DNA of 64,000 bases from Castanea sativa. Its lineage: Eukaryota > Streptophyta > Magnoliopsida > Fagales > Fagaceae. Below, piece after piece: positions 34,393-46,320 of this stretch (the first letter of the stretch is position 1; the number at the start of each line of letters is the position of its first letter). The notes beneath the pieces are model-generated. The model was not told the origin of the DNA, did no database searches, and saw only the letters and a list, made by a program, of their open reading frames with translations. The stretch covers positions 41,169,335 to 41,233,334 of the forward strand of contig NC_134018.1 in assembly GCF_040712315.1 (NCBI RefSeq). The letters run 5' to 3'. A program made the translations under genes and the position numbers.

Positions 34393-35784
34393 TGTTAGGA
34401 TATGTGCCTTTAAATCCTATTGTATGATGCTATGTATGACATTATGTATGATTTAATGTTGTAATTAATAAAGTTGTTTTATTTTTATCTAAAATAATGG
34501 TAACATGAATATTTGGACATTATCATATAGTCCATGAGATGCATAGTATGTGATTTATGTGATTTAGTTACAGAAGATATAAGTCACAAATTCTTTGTAA
34601 ACTCAAAATTTATAGTTCGTAGTCGGTGATGAAATTGGGCATTTCATCTGCGAAGACTATAACATATCAACTAAGATGATTTGTCTTGATCATGGAAGTA
34701 GAGACTTCTAGTTGATATGTTTTAAAAGTTAAGACATATTGAACTGGACCGCTATGAGATTTATTATTCTCTTAACGACTTTCAAATGAATAATAAATCT
34801 CACGACTTCTATTTGCATGAACTCTTAATCTTGAGAGAATAATGGACCTGATCATGACGTGTAGGTTGCTTTGATATATCAAGAGTGAGATCTAACATAA
34901 CGATCAAAACTTCAGTATGTTGGGCAGCCACATTTAGTGTTGATGAAACATATATTCTCAAGATGGAATTCATAATCTTTTAATGAAGATATAAAATATT
35001 CCATTGAGATAAGTTTAATGGGTTCAGCTATTCAGAGAGTTAGGTCTAACCACTTTGGTAAGAAATTACTAAAGTATATATTTATGAAATTGGATTTCAT
35101 AAATATATGATGAATAATTTTAAAGGATTAAACCGAGTACTCAAGGATAAGATGTAGTAATTTACAAAGTGGCAGTTTACATTCATGACTTTGCATTACT
35201 ACAAATATTTTATGAAAGGGTTGCATGTATAATAAAGTCTTAGGATATAATTTATTAATAAGGCCTAGAGTGAAATTATATTTATATAGTGGTATTAAAT
35301 ATAATTAATAGTAACTTTGGACGTGTCAAGAGTTGACGGAAAAGCCCAAGGCCCATTGGAGCTAGTGTCTTATTGGCCCCTTTTGGTCCCACTCCAAGCC
35401 ACACACTAAAGCCCAATTGGAAAGGCTCAATAGGCCAGCCCAATTAGATAATCAGTTAGTTATAAAGCGAGAAACATACATAATTTTTATTAGTGAAATT
35501 AGAAATGGTGTGTATGTGAGAGTGAGACACACTTTCATTCTCCTTTTGAAAACTGATTAAGAGACCACACATCTTGGGCGTAAAGTGGAATTGGAGTGAA
35601 GATTAAAAGTATTCCCGAGTACTTCAATCTTTGGTTTTGAATTTCATCATACTAAGGTACGCTATCTTGTTCTTAAATTTTGAAATTTACATAGTGCATG
35701 TTATCAATCATGAATGAAATAGATCCTTGTTTGTTGCTTCCGCTATGTGTTTTGTATGAGATACAAAACCAGTTTTTTCCAATA
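34393..35784 (+). repeat. Copia-type solo LTR (1392 bp)
   Basis: Begins TGTTAGGATATGTGCC and ends TTTTTTCCAATA, where the last CA has become TA. Exact 5-bp duplication GAAAT (34388-34392 and 35785-35789). The end block GCTTCCGCTATGTGTTTTGT is typical of Copia LTRs that precede a Met-tRNA site. Confidence 0.85.
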
Positions 35785-35854
35785 GAAATGAACCATGGTA
35801 AAGTAACCTGAGTAGGTAAATTTAACTCAAGTTAATCTGTCAGTGGTATGAAAA

Positions 35855-37190
35855 TTAGTACTGATGATTAGTAGTCTGTCTGCGTCTGTCTCGAAATCTT
35901 TCAGATCTTGGGAATCTATCAAATCTATTTTTACGCATGCTAGTAAACAGTAGTAACTTTTGAACATCTATCTTTATCTGTCTGGACTGTTTGTATCTGT
36001 CTGGACTATCTTGAATTGTCTGGAAGCTATTCACGCGTGCTGGTGAATAGTGATTTGTCGCTAGTGAATAGTGATCTATTTGTCTGTCTTTCAATCTGTA
36101 TCATTCTGGGATCCTTAACAATCTTTGTTTTCCTAAATAGCCTCCTTGCTGAAGGTATTGGACCATATACAGCTATCCTATTTATGTAACTATATAAGTA
36201 GAAGCCTCTATCTAATTCTTTCTATATCTCATAAATCTTATTACTCATGAAATTAGACCATTCTTGAGCCAGAGCATCTGGATCATTAAGTGGTAAATAA
36301 GTATCTCCTGTATTCCAGTTGTATTCAAGGATACAACCCCAATCATGAATAAGAACCAAAATGTGTGCTGGCCGAACTTCCATATAATAACTACTAGCCC
36401 AAGTTGGAAGAATACTCCAGATAGTGATCTTCATATAATTAAGTTCTCCAATCTATGCGGCTACCTCTTGGATGACTTTGGGAAATAAACTAACCTGAAT
36501 TCCAGAAGTTATGATTAATTTGCTGATAAACCCTGCTTCTAGCATTTCTGATAACCATGAAGTATCACGAATTACTGGATCTCCTGTCTCCGTATTGATA
36601 AGTAATCCCAGATAGGGATTGTATTTGTCTCCTGTTCCTTCATAAACTCTGTCTGCTTCTCCAAAACTTTCATACCATATAGCTTTATGAGATAGCGATA
36701 TGTCGTTTGTCATGTCTTCTGTTCTGATAAATGCTGTAGAGACTAATACTTTGAAAAGGTACATCCATCTATCATAAGAACTTGTTATGGCTTTATGGGT
36801 TAGTATATTTTGTGGGATTTCAGGGGGTAAGGTTCTAATGGCAAGTCTTGTTTTTTGCTAAATCTTAGGGTGGAGCTTTGAAAAGCTTGTTCCCATAAGA
36901 TAACTTTTAGGAGACTACGATTCTGTCTTTGTGGAGCTTGAATCTCCAACCTCCTTGCCCGGGAGTTGACAACCAGATGCTTCAATAAATGCACTGATGT
37001 TAACAAGATGTAATTCCAAAACCTTTCTGTTAATGTCCTTTTGTAAAGTCCTTTTAAAATGTTTTATAAGAAAATCATCTTTAAAATTTAAAGCATATAT
37101 AATAAAACAAACTTTTTTCCATACACCTTTGCGCTCTTGTTGAGTAGTGGTATAAGAGTAGCCATGATGATCAGGGTGATTGGAATTCAA
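35855..37190 (-). pseudogene. Unidentified coding remnant, broken by stops
   Basis: On the minus strand frames at 36915-37190, 36453-36764 and 36222-36434 follow each other in the same direction. They contain protein-like text such as NISAFIEASGCQLPGKEVGD, WYESFGEADRVYEGTGDKYN, PYLGLLINTETGDPVIRDTS and MEVRPAHILVLIHDWGCILE. 35855-36094 is Gln/Arg/Asp-rich and repetitive. Stops and shifts separate the pieces. No family recognised by eye. The remnant lies upstream of a TATA box, leader and primer-like site on the same strand, so an old pararetrovirus-like or retroelement origin is possible; a captured host gene is the alternative. Confidence 0.45.
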
Positions 37191-38040
37191 AAACTTTACA
37201 AATTCTACAATGATTCTATCTATGTGATAGTGAACAATTTATGTAGTGAATAGAGAATAATTTACTCAGAAAAGAGAGTGAACAATTTTTTAAATAATGC
37301 TGAACATAAAATAAATTTATGCAAAATCGTAGAAATAGTTTATGCAGAAAATAGTGAACAATTTTATGAGAAAACAATAAACAGTTTTAATTAATGCAGA
37401 AAATAAATTTTATGAATGTAGTAAGCAGATTCGAATATATAGTAAAAATGATGTGCAGAGAGCAAATTTTATTAATGTAGAAATAGATTTTATCAATGCA
37501 GAAAAATAGATTCAATTACTGTGAAATTCAAACATGAAAAAACATTCAGATTGGCATTTAAATTTAGAAAACACGATTTCACTAAGTGTTTTATGAGAAA
37601 ACAGTGAACAATTTTTTAAATAGTGAATGGAGAATAATTTACGCAGAAAAGAGAGTGAACAATTTTTTAAATAATGCTGAACATAAAATAATTTTATGCA
37701 GAATGTTAGAAATAGTTTATGCAAAAAACAGTGAACAATTTTTATGAGAAAATAATGAACAATTTTAATTAATGTAGAAATTAATTCATATTTTGAAATT
37801 AAAATCTCTATATTTTACAATTCTTCTATTTAAATAAATAAAAACATAAAAAAGCTACTTATTGTTATGTTTATGTTTATATTTATTTGTCAATTACCCA
37901 AAAAAAAAAGTTATAAGGAATAAACTCGAGTTCCTTACAAGGTACTCGAGCTCACCGAGCTCGAGTACCATAGAAATAAACATAAACATAAATTTTTTTA
38001 TAATAGGTACTCGATCCTAGTATACTTGAGTACTGTGTTG

Positions 38041-38632
38041 GGAGAAAATATTAAAATAGCATTAATTTTCAAACAATATAGTTAGTAGGTAAAGTTTACA
38101 AACTATATTTTTTACTAGCATCTCGAGTCTTAAAGAGTCGATTTTGGGGCTATAAATCGACTCTTTAATGCTCGATTTTTATGGTCTGTTACTGTCTGAT
38201 GTGGCATTTTTCCCACGTAGCGACTACTTGGAAATCGAGTCTCTAAGACTCGATTTACTAGCCAAATGAAATTTGCTCTAACACCAAAAAAAAAAAAAAA
38301 AAAAGACCAGGCAGTGCGCTGCCTGGGCGCGCGGCCTGGGCGCGCGGTGGCCTGGGTCGCGCGCCCAGGCCGCGCGCGGCCTGGTCTTTTTTTTTTTTTT
38401 TTTGGGAGTGACTTGTAAATCGAGTCTTAGAGACTCGATTTTCAAGTAGTCGCCACGGGGAAAAAATGCCACATCAGACAGAATTAGACCATGAAAATCG
38501 AGCATTAAAAACTCGATTTATAGCCCCAAAATCGAGTCTTTTAGACTCGAGATGCTAGTAAAAAATATAGTTTGTAATCAGTAACTGCTAATTATATTGT
38601 TTGAAACTTAAAGCTATTTTACTATTTTCTCC
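38041..38632. mobile_element. Mutator-like MITE nested in the right TIR
   Basis: A 592 bp near-perfect palindrome with ends GGAGAAAATATTAAAATAGC and, read backwards, GGAGAAAATAGTAAAATAGC. Exact 9-bp duplication ACTGTGTTG (38032-38040 and 38633-38641). Arms carry repeated ATCGAGTC/GACTCGAT words. The centre holds poly-A, a GC-rich block and poly-T. Confidence 0.9.
38305..38386. repeat. 82 bp GC-rich foldback between poly-A and poly-T
   Basis: GACCAGGCAGTGCGCTGCCT at one end and GCGCGCGGCCTGGTC at the other, with repeated GGCCTGGGCGCGCG inside, bounded by ~19 A and ~17 T. It is the loop region of the surrounding palindrome and is strikingly GC-rich in AT-rich DNA. Confidence 0.85.
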
Positions 38633-38879
38633 ACTGTGTTGCATAGAACTCGAGTTTACCAAGCTCGAGTACCACATTATTTTTTTTAATCACACAAATT
38701 CCAGCTCAGCAGTGCCACAGTGGCAAAACTGATGAGGAACTCGAGTTTCATAAACTCAAGTACCATTTGGAACTCGAGTTCCAGAAAAGTGGTATTTCCC
38801 TATTTAGTTCTGAAACAATATTTTTTTGCTACAAATTTCTGAAAATTGTGGTATTTGGCCATTTTGGCCAGATGGACAG

Positions 38880-39364
38880 TCTTCATTTATGCAGATATTT
38901 GAGTAAATTTTAAATAGAAACAAACGTTTCTTACAATCTCTCCATCGATGACAAAGATATGATTCATGAACCACAAACATCCAGTTATGCTACCTAACCC
39001 ATCCTGAAGCCCTCAATCAAATAATGAATAGAAAACAAACAGCTCCAAATTATACAGTGATTGACGTTTCCAAATTGCGGAATGTGGGCTTTCATATTAG
39101 GTGTTGAAATCCAGAGATGAGTTGGTTATCAATGTGAAAGCCATGGGTTTAAAATTATAAATAAATAAATAACAATAATGCTATTCACTACAGAAAGATG
39201 CATTACAGTAGGATGTTGGTCCTTAAATTAAATGTGATTTACTGATTGGATTGGATGGAACAAATAAAAGCAGAATGCAAAATTATGGGGTATATAGAGT
39301 AATGGAAAGAGTGGTTGGTTCAAGCAAGAAATAGAAACATTAGAAAGAAAGAAGTAGTAGTTAC
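38880..39364. other. Flank right of the large element
   Basis: No coding exon seen. The only possible feature is an intron on the minus strand following the donor at 39364. Confidence 0.4.
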
Positions 39365-39698
39365 CTTGTAAATGCAGAGGAATGAGGAGAAGGAGCAATA
39401 AGAATGAAAAAGGTAGAATCTGCTCGATCCAACTGAGTAACTTGCTGAATATCATATCGCTGCTGCGGCTAATAAGAAGAATCAGTACTACTAGTAATAC
39501 TCCTACTCCCAGTTGCTGGAGCCGGAGCCAGAGTCTCTGAACTACTCTGCCAGTGCCAATGGATTCACCACTAGCTTCTCCTTCTCCTCCCTCCCCCGCA
39601 CCAATTATGTTAATGGAAACGGAAATCTCCCCAGTACTAGTGCTTCTGGTGGTGGTGGTGGTGGTGGAGACACCAGGGAAGAAGAATAGTGGAGTATT
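39365..39698 (-). pseudogene. Orphan exon, possibly 5' exon of a RING/transmembrane (RNFT-like) gene
   Basis: A frame open from 39698 down to a good donor (CATTTACAAG then GTAACT) at 39365/39364. It encodes an acidic Gly/Ser-rich part (GAGEGGEGEASGESIGTG), then RVVQRLWLRLQQLG, a hydrophobic segment (VGVLLVVLILLI) and LLSWIEQILPFSFLLLLLLI. This layout resembles the first exon of plant RNFT-type E3 ligases. No in-frame ATG lies before the first helix and I could find no further exon to the left, where the 9.9 kb element lies. It is a stranded exon, or the gene continues far outside. Confidence 0.35.
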
Positions 39699-39699
39699 C

Positions 39700-41388
39700 T
39701 AGTAAAAGGGAACAAACTTAGCAAAGGTAAATGCAATTCCTCCAATCTTAACTGCAAATATTCATCCAAGTTATAAAAAATACAAAAATAAAAGAGACCA
39801 GAATAAATAATTCGTAATAAAAAAAAAAGTGTTTTACAATAATTAAAAAAAATGGACAATTTATATTTTATACTTAATAATATTCTTATATCATTTTTTT
39901 TTAAGTTAACAAAATATAAAAATGACTATCAATCAATATATAGTATTTTAATTATATATATAAAAATTATATTATATATTTTATTGTATTTTTTTAAGTA
40001 TATCTACGAAAGAGTTACAAGCTGATTCTACGTAATAATTGAAACATTCAGACACACACAATAAGTAGGTAGAAGTAGTAATAATTTATTCAATTGAACG
40101 CCATCATAAACATAATCTTGAGAGTTGAGAGATCCTCATCCATCCTCCTATGAATTCAAATACCGCGTCCACTGTCGGCTCCTCCTCCTCTTTCATTCAT
40201 TCTCTTCAACTTTCTTACAATTCAACAACATATATATTCATATTCATATTCATATTATGCAGGTGAGGTCGGTTTGCCATCACTTTTTTAATTTTTCTCC
40301 TTCGTTTCTGTTCAGATCAGAACTGAGCCCACTTATTTCTCTCCCACAGTGAAATCAGATGAGGAGTGAAGTAACGGATTTGTTCCTAACATTCACACTT
40401 CCATTGCATAGTCTTTTTTTTTTTTTTAATTTATTAAAATGTTTTAAAACTCCACATAAAAACACCAGCTTGTGTTCGGATGCTTTTTTTTTTCCTTCCC
40501 TTTTTACAGTATCAAAAAAATTTCATTTATCAAGATTTATGTTTTTCAATTACCAAAATAATTTGAATTGAAATGGGATTTAAGATTCTAAAGTAGATTC
40601 AAGTTAAATTAACTAATAAAATCTCTTATTGTCCAATAAGCTACCAAAATTAATCAAGGACTTGACTCATTGATCTTGTCTTGATCATTGCCTTGGCATT
40701 GTTGCACCACTCAAAATTCATCAAAGACTTGTCTTATTGTCATTGCCTAGGCCACGTCGATGTTTAATTGGTTTGCAACTTCTCTCAGCCTAATAAAAAG
40801 ATTTCTTCTTCTTCTTCCTTTTTAGCGTCGACTAAAAATCTTTGGTTTTGTATGGTGGCTGAGAAAGTAGTGAAAGGATGACAACAAAAATAAGTAATAA
40901 TAATAATTAAAAAAAATCTATTTCACTTCTTTATATTCTTCCATCAATTTGAAAATCAAACCAAATACTTATTAATTTATTTACTCTTCTTCTCTGTGTG
41001 TTCTTCTTGACAGGAGAGTTCAATAATCTATTACAATTTTTAGTTTGAATAAAAACTTTTTCATAGTACAGATAAAGACTCGTTTTAAACTAACTTTTAT
41101 CAAATTTTATTCTTTTATTTTCTATCTATTATATTTATTCAATTTCAATAAGACTATTAAATTACCACAATCAATATATATTCTCCCAGACATAAAACTA
41201 GTAATATAAAGAGACATTCATCATCACAAAGACTCGGTAATTCTGCCACACATGCCAATAGTAATCTAAGACCCTGCCAACCGAAGCACACAAGATCTCT
41301 CTGGAAGGGGTGTAATATTTCACAAACCCGTGACTTTATTAACACACACACACGGTAAAAATGGTTTAAGCATCATGCAGATCATCTA
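39700..41388. other. Intergenic DNA between orphan exon and glyoxalase gene
   Basis: AT-rich with simple repeats ((CAT)n-like at 40225-40255, poly-T at 40412). 41157-41388 is the likely 3' UTR of the glyoxalase gene. No other gene seen. Confidence 0.5.
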
Positions 41389-44300
41389 TTAGCCCCTCCA
41401 GTTGTCCTTCCGCTTTCTTATCTCCTTAATCGCTTCAACAGGCGAACCACAACCAACCCTCGCCTGTAAAATATAGGCAATGTCTACATAAATTGTATGG
41501 CACAAGTAGATATATTAAAAAGCTCTCTCTAGCAGATACGCCATGGTTGATGAAGACAAAATGAATAGAACCCAGTAAGTAGCAATACATCTAAAATGTG
41601 TCTAGACTCTACATACAGTAACCATACACATTCTAGTCCCTTTGCGATATATCACTAGTTAATTTTGTCCAACTTGAAGAAAAAGGTAATTCTTAGAGGA
41701 GAAAAGTAACCTGGATTTCAGGTAGATCAACCCGCATGAATGGATTTGTTTCTAATTCTTCCTCAATGGTTGAGGGAATAGTGGCAATTCCTGCCTGCCG
41801 CTGATGCTGGGCCCATGTTAACTTTTGTTGTATCTTAACATTATCTGGTTCAACTGTCAGAGCAAACTGCAAGTTTTTCACCGTGTACTGTAGAAAAATA
41901 TAACCAGAAGTTTGAAATTTCAGAAAAGGAAAATCTGACAGGGAGCACAAGTGTAACAAAGAGTTAAGCTGCCAATAGAGATTGTAACACAATTAACTTC
42001 AATAAATGTGATTATGGACATATTCTCTTTCTCCTTTCAAGGTTTCTACCTTCTAAATTTTTCATCTTACGATACACTAATGCTCACTTGCACCTGTTAT
42101 ATATTTCCTCACTCTCATATGGCCAAATTTTAGAAAAAATGGAACTCTTTTTAGGAAATCCCTGATTACCCCCCCAAAGCATAACCAAATAATCTCCTCT
42201 TTAACATTTACTTGCGTCCCCAGTATTCTCTCTTTTGTCACCATAGTCCCCATGTGATAGAACAGGCACAGCATTATGCCTGTGGAGGTTGTATCTTACT
42301 TCTAATCACATGAACAATATTTGTTAGAAATTTTGGAATCAGCAAATTTTGGTAACCAACTCATGTTTATGAGTCCATGACTACCATACTATCACAGTAT
42401 CTCACTAACATGATGGAAGATGAAAAGTGGAGAACTCATTGTGAACCTATGTTGATAAACAATTACCCAATGAAGGTATCTTGATCTAAACCATATCTCT
42501 CTAACTATACTGCTATTGAAATGACCATAGAAACACAATCCGACACTCAACAAAAGATACAATAAAAAATAAGGCCCACACAATTTATGTATTCCCATTA
42601 TTCTATTACATATGCCTGTGATACAGCTATAACCATCTAACAACCATTTCCATTTAGGCTCCAGAAAATATCCCAAATACTAACTACTTGATTTCTAATA
42701 TTTTTATCAGAAACGTTATTGTTCAAAAAATGCTAGAGATTTTGAGGTGGTTTCTTATTTGTGGAAATTACATAAAGAGACCTAGAAGTCTATACCTTTA
42801 TCCAGATTAGGTCACAAGCTTTTTACTTTGCCAATTGAAGTCCTAAATTTAAAAAATACTTCCAATTTGAAGCCTATGTCCATCTTTGTAATTTGCTTCT
42901 GTTATTCTAGGTAGTAATGGAGGAGAGAAAAGCAGGAAATCATTGATTAAATTCTATGCTTCATTTAGGCCTTGTTCATAAATTAATTTGGTAACCATTA
43001 AACAAAGCCAATAGAGACAGAAAGTGATTGCCAGAGAATTGAAACTAGTTACCAAGGTAAATCATTAAATTTTATGTGGTTTTATATTTTTCTCTAATCC
43101 ATTACCGGCCAGAATAAGGAATATGGATAACGGATACGGACATGGGCTTCAAATTAAAACGGTTTCATAACTTTGGGACTTTAATTGACAAAATTAAAAA
43201 TTTGTGATCTAATATGAAACAAGGTATATACCTGGGGCCTTTTATGTAATCTAAGTAAAGAGATTTTGAGATGGTTATAGAAGCAAACCAGTAATTATTG
43301 ATTGTAATTATGCCAAATGGAATATTGTGCACTAAGTATACATCAACAGTAGAAAAATCTACACACATGGACACAATAAAAGCAACCCGAACTCCTTGTA
43401 CAAAATTAATTTATCCTTATGAACTCAAAATCAACCCAAAGAAAGGATTGTAACAAAATACCATTACCTCATGGCCACAGTATACTCGAGTTGGCTTTGG
43501 CAAAGAACCCAATGTTACACATAGCGATTGATACATCTGCTCTGGTGTTCCCTCAAAAAATTTCCCACAACCAGCAATAAACTACACATGCAAACAATAA
43601 AAAATTAATTTAAAAAAAAGTGACCGCTATAAGTTACATGATACCATAAAATTAAAAATGAGAGCTACAAATTTAGTAAAAAAAGAAGAAGACAAGTTGT
43701 CACTGGCCAAGAGCTTGCCAAGAAAAGGACATAATTTAGGGAATAACTTCTTCAAACAATCTTAAGTTGTTTCATATTCACAGATACAATATTCACTTCA
43801 TAATGCAAGACAATAAACATGGAGTCTTCAAAAATAGATTTCCTGACCCCACTAATTCAGGGCATTCCCCTTTAGGATTTAACTCTTTTTTTCCTCCCTT
43901 CTCAGCAAATGAAGGTGATGAAATTGCCCACCATTCAAATTAAAGAAGGGGGGAAAAAAGGATTTGTTGTGAGCGCATGTTGGGCTTTGTGGAGCCTAGT
44001 TGTGTTTAATCCGGATGACGACCTAACCCGACCCGAGCCGACCTGAAATGATATTGCATGGTTTTTAATGGGAGATTTTTTTAGGCTTAGTTCATAGAGC
44101 AGAGGCTTGGGCCAATAGGCCCAAGCCGTAGCCCCGGAAAATTTTTTTGGCCCATTTTGTAGTTCATTGTGAATCCTGTGCGCAGGATATAGAAACCGTT
44201 TTTGAGTGATTAGGGTTACTCGATGTATTTTTTAGAGAGAAAAAGAATTGTACTGCCACACTGTATTTTTTCCTTAATAATAGTGAAATCTCTACAACCA

Positions 44301-45787
44301 TGGACGTAGGCAAATTGCCAAATCACATAAATACTGTTTTGTGCATATGATTATTTTTTTTCCTTTTGGCGTGTGTTTTCTCTATTTTGTTTCTCACAAG
44401 TTTGGGAATTTCGTGTTGTTTCCAAAAAGTGCATTCGTATTGCCAAGCTAAATCGGTAATGTTGTTTCCCTCTTTTTTTTTTTCTTCTATCATCCACCTT
44501 CCCCCAACAAAAGCAATATAACAGACCAGGGAAAAAGGCTTCTGCCATCTAATCATGTGGCACTTTTTAAAGAAAGCTGATCACGCGCGCGCGCACACAC
44601 ACCCGTGCACACATATAAAAGAGTCCCCCATCAACTTACCAATGTGTCTCCGGTGAAAACAACTGGGTCTTCTTCCTCTTTGCTAGTCACATAATAACTA
44701 ATGTGACCATTGGTGTGGCTGATTAGAGCAAGTCAAAGACACACAGATAAAGTTAAAAAAAATAAAGATGTAAGGTATAAATGTGCAAAACGCTAAAACC
44801 AATATGCCTCAGATAAATAAATTGCCAATAAGCTTTAGCTCAAATGGCACTTGGTTCTTTTTTCATAATAATGGGATGGAAGGTGAGATCAAGAGCCATT
44901 GGTGGGTATGTAAGAATCTGGTGAGAGCATCATATTCATAGACATAGTATGGTGGAGTGCAGGGTTAGGTTCTTTCTATTGGCAGGTTTAGATTCTCTAG
45001 CATGATCATAGAAATTAAACAGAGAGACATAAATAGGGGGTTAAGTCTTGAGTTGACATAAAAATAGAAGGAAATAGCTCAGAAGATAAAATATGAGATG
45101 CATTAATGTTGGAAGTAAAAAAAATCAAATCAAATCATGCTTGTTGAGCTAATTATGCTGGTGTCTTTAATACAGTAGCAGAAGAAAGCAGCAGACATAT
45201 ATATGAAAAAAGAAGGGCGAAAGTGATTAAGAAGAAGAAGAAGAAGAAGAAGCATACGAAGGAGTGTGAAGAGAGAGTATATTGAGATGAGCACCAAGAG
45301 TGATGTTATCACCGTTTTCCAGTTTATCAGTGCAACCTTTCACGTTATCCAACGAACCACCATAAACCTTAATCCCCGGGACCAGCTCCTTTATTTTCTC
45401 ATTTCCACCAGCGTGATCCCTAATTTATTTACTATTAATAAACATCACCAGAACCAGAAGAAAGCAGTAGAAAAAAAGAAAGAATTGGAATACCATACAT
45501 ACAAACATACATACATACCAGTGATGGTGTGTGGTGAGAACGAACTTGAGAAGGACGCCGTGTTGTTTGGCAAATTGTACTACCTTCTCAGCCTCTACTG
45601 GATCCACTACTGCCGCTTCCTTTGAACTCTCATCGATTAAGCTTCGCAATTTGCAACAAATCAATCGCCCTGATTAATAATAATAATAATAATAATAATC
45701 AAATTTCTCATCGGAAGTCAAAGGGAAAATAATTAACTTACAGGTAGGAGTAGTTGTCCTCCAAGCAAGGAACGTGGTATACTTTCA

Positions 45788-45788
<1 letters not shown>
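41389..45788 (-). CDS. GLX2-2: Hydroxyacylglutathione hydrolase (glyoxalase II), cytosolic type, 7 exons
   Basis: Exons (minus): 45742-45788, 45519-45641, 45258-45419, 44640-44718, 43468-43581, 41711-41887, 41389-41463. Together 777 nt, 258 residues, the length of the Arabidopsis cytosolic enzyme; all junctions are GT-AG and phases agree. It hydrolyses S-D-lactoylglutathione to D-lactate and glutathione, the second step of methylglyoxal removal. Metal ligands are all present: H54, H56, D58, H59 (THHHWDH), H112, D135 (FTGDTL) and H174 (CGHEYT). The usual TPCH motif reads TPSH (S111). Starts [16 protein letters not shown] with no transit peptide, so cytosolic. A (GA)n tract lies just before the ATG. 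Introns hold a solo LTR and a SINE; exons are clean. Confidence 0.95.
43978..44398 (+). repeat. Copia-type solo LTR in glyoxalase intron 4
   Basis: Begins TGTTGGGCTTTGTGG and ends CTATTTTGTTTCTCACA, with the GGCAAATTGCCAAATCACAT and GTGTTTTCTCTATTTTG blocks common before the primer site of small Copia elements. It is antisense to the gene. I found no clean 5-bp duplication, so the ends are approximate. Confidence 0.65.
44820..44900 (+). mobile_element. SINE-like fragment in glyoxalase intron 3
   Basis: AGCTTTAGCTCAAATGGCAC is an A-box-like start as in the other SINEs here; a B-box is not clear. Confidence 0.4.
45677..45701. repeat. (AAT)n microsatellite in glyoxalase intron 1
   Basis: About eight ATA/AAT units. 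Confidence 0.9.
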
Positions 45789-45824
<36 letters not shown>

Positions 45825-45826
45825 GC
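45789..45826 (-). repeat. (GA)n tract in the glyoxalase 5' UTR
   Basis: GAGAGA run directly upstream of the ATG on the coding strand, a frequent feature of plant 5' UTRs. Confidence 0.85.
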
Positions 45827-45829
45827 TCC

Positions 45830-46320
45830 TCCAACAACCGCTATCTTTTCTTCTGCTTCTTCTGCTTTCTATTCTCCAAACGCAGACAGACAAAGTGACA
45901 AAAGTACCAACCAAGCCCGGCCCAACCGATATACCTCATTCTCCGACCCAATCCAATTCTACTACATGGACATGCTACATGGACCACAAATACAAATGAT
46001 ATGGCCTGCAGACCAGACCAGTCCAACAAAAGAAGGGTGTGTCATGTGTGTGTCAAGAAGATATCCGCGGATGTCGCCTATGGTAACACACTAGAGACTA
46101 GACACACATTGCCATTATTGTAAGTGTAACCATTGAATAATTTTAAAATAATTATATACTACCTTTACATAGGACACTACCTTGTTGCATTAAGAATGTA
46201 AGCTTATATTTTACATAACAATGAATATGTTTTAATTATTAATTTAATTCTCTAATTATTAAACAAAGTTTAATTTGATCTTTCAATTATTAGTTGTCTC
46301 AGCAAATAAGTCTCATAACT
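45830..46320. other. Upstream region of the glyoxalase gene
   Basis: Promoter DNA on the minus strand presumably lies here; I see no unambiguous TATA box or other element. Confidence 0.35.

Larger units (their letters stand above)
28989..38869. mobile_element. Large non-autonomous Mutator-like element with ~0.8 kb TIRs
   Basis: Left arm 28989-29790 and right arm 37500-38869 are inverted copies; the right arm is lengthened by a 592 bp insertion. Ends read GGGCCAAAATAGCCAAATACC-like (first 18 bp GGGCCAAAATAGCCAAAT) and its reverse. The flanks AGATAGACA (28980-28988) and AGATGGACA (38870-38878) are a 9-bp target duplication with one mismatch. Inside are a Copia solo LTR, an LTR fragment, a second solo LTR, one 204-codon ORF and a longer coding remnant, all without recognisable MURA transposase. 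So it moved, if at all, with help from elsewhere. Age: arms differ at many sites and three later insertions sit inside. Confidence 0.87.

Noticed and set aside
39605..39859. 84-codon minus-strand frame with poly-proline
   Set aside because: Derived from a (GGT)n run; the alternative frame 39365-39698 is more protein-like.
40125..40352. Possible first exon on the plus strand (Ser-rich, followed by CAG/GTGAGG)
   Set aside because: Turns into a (CATATT)n simple repeat and no downstream exon was found.
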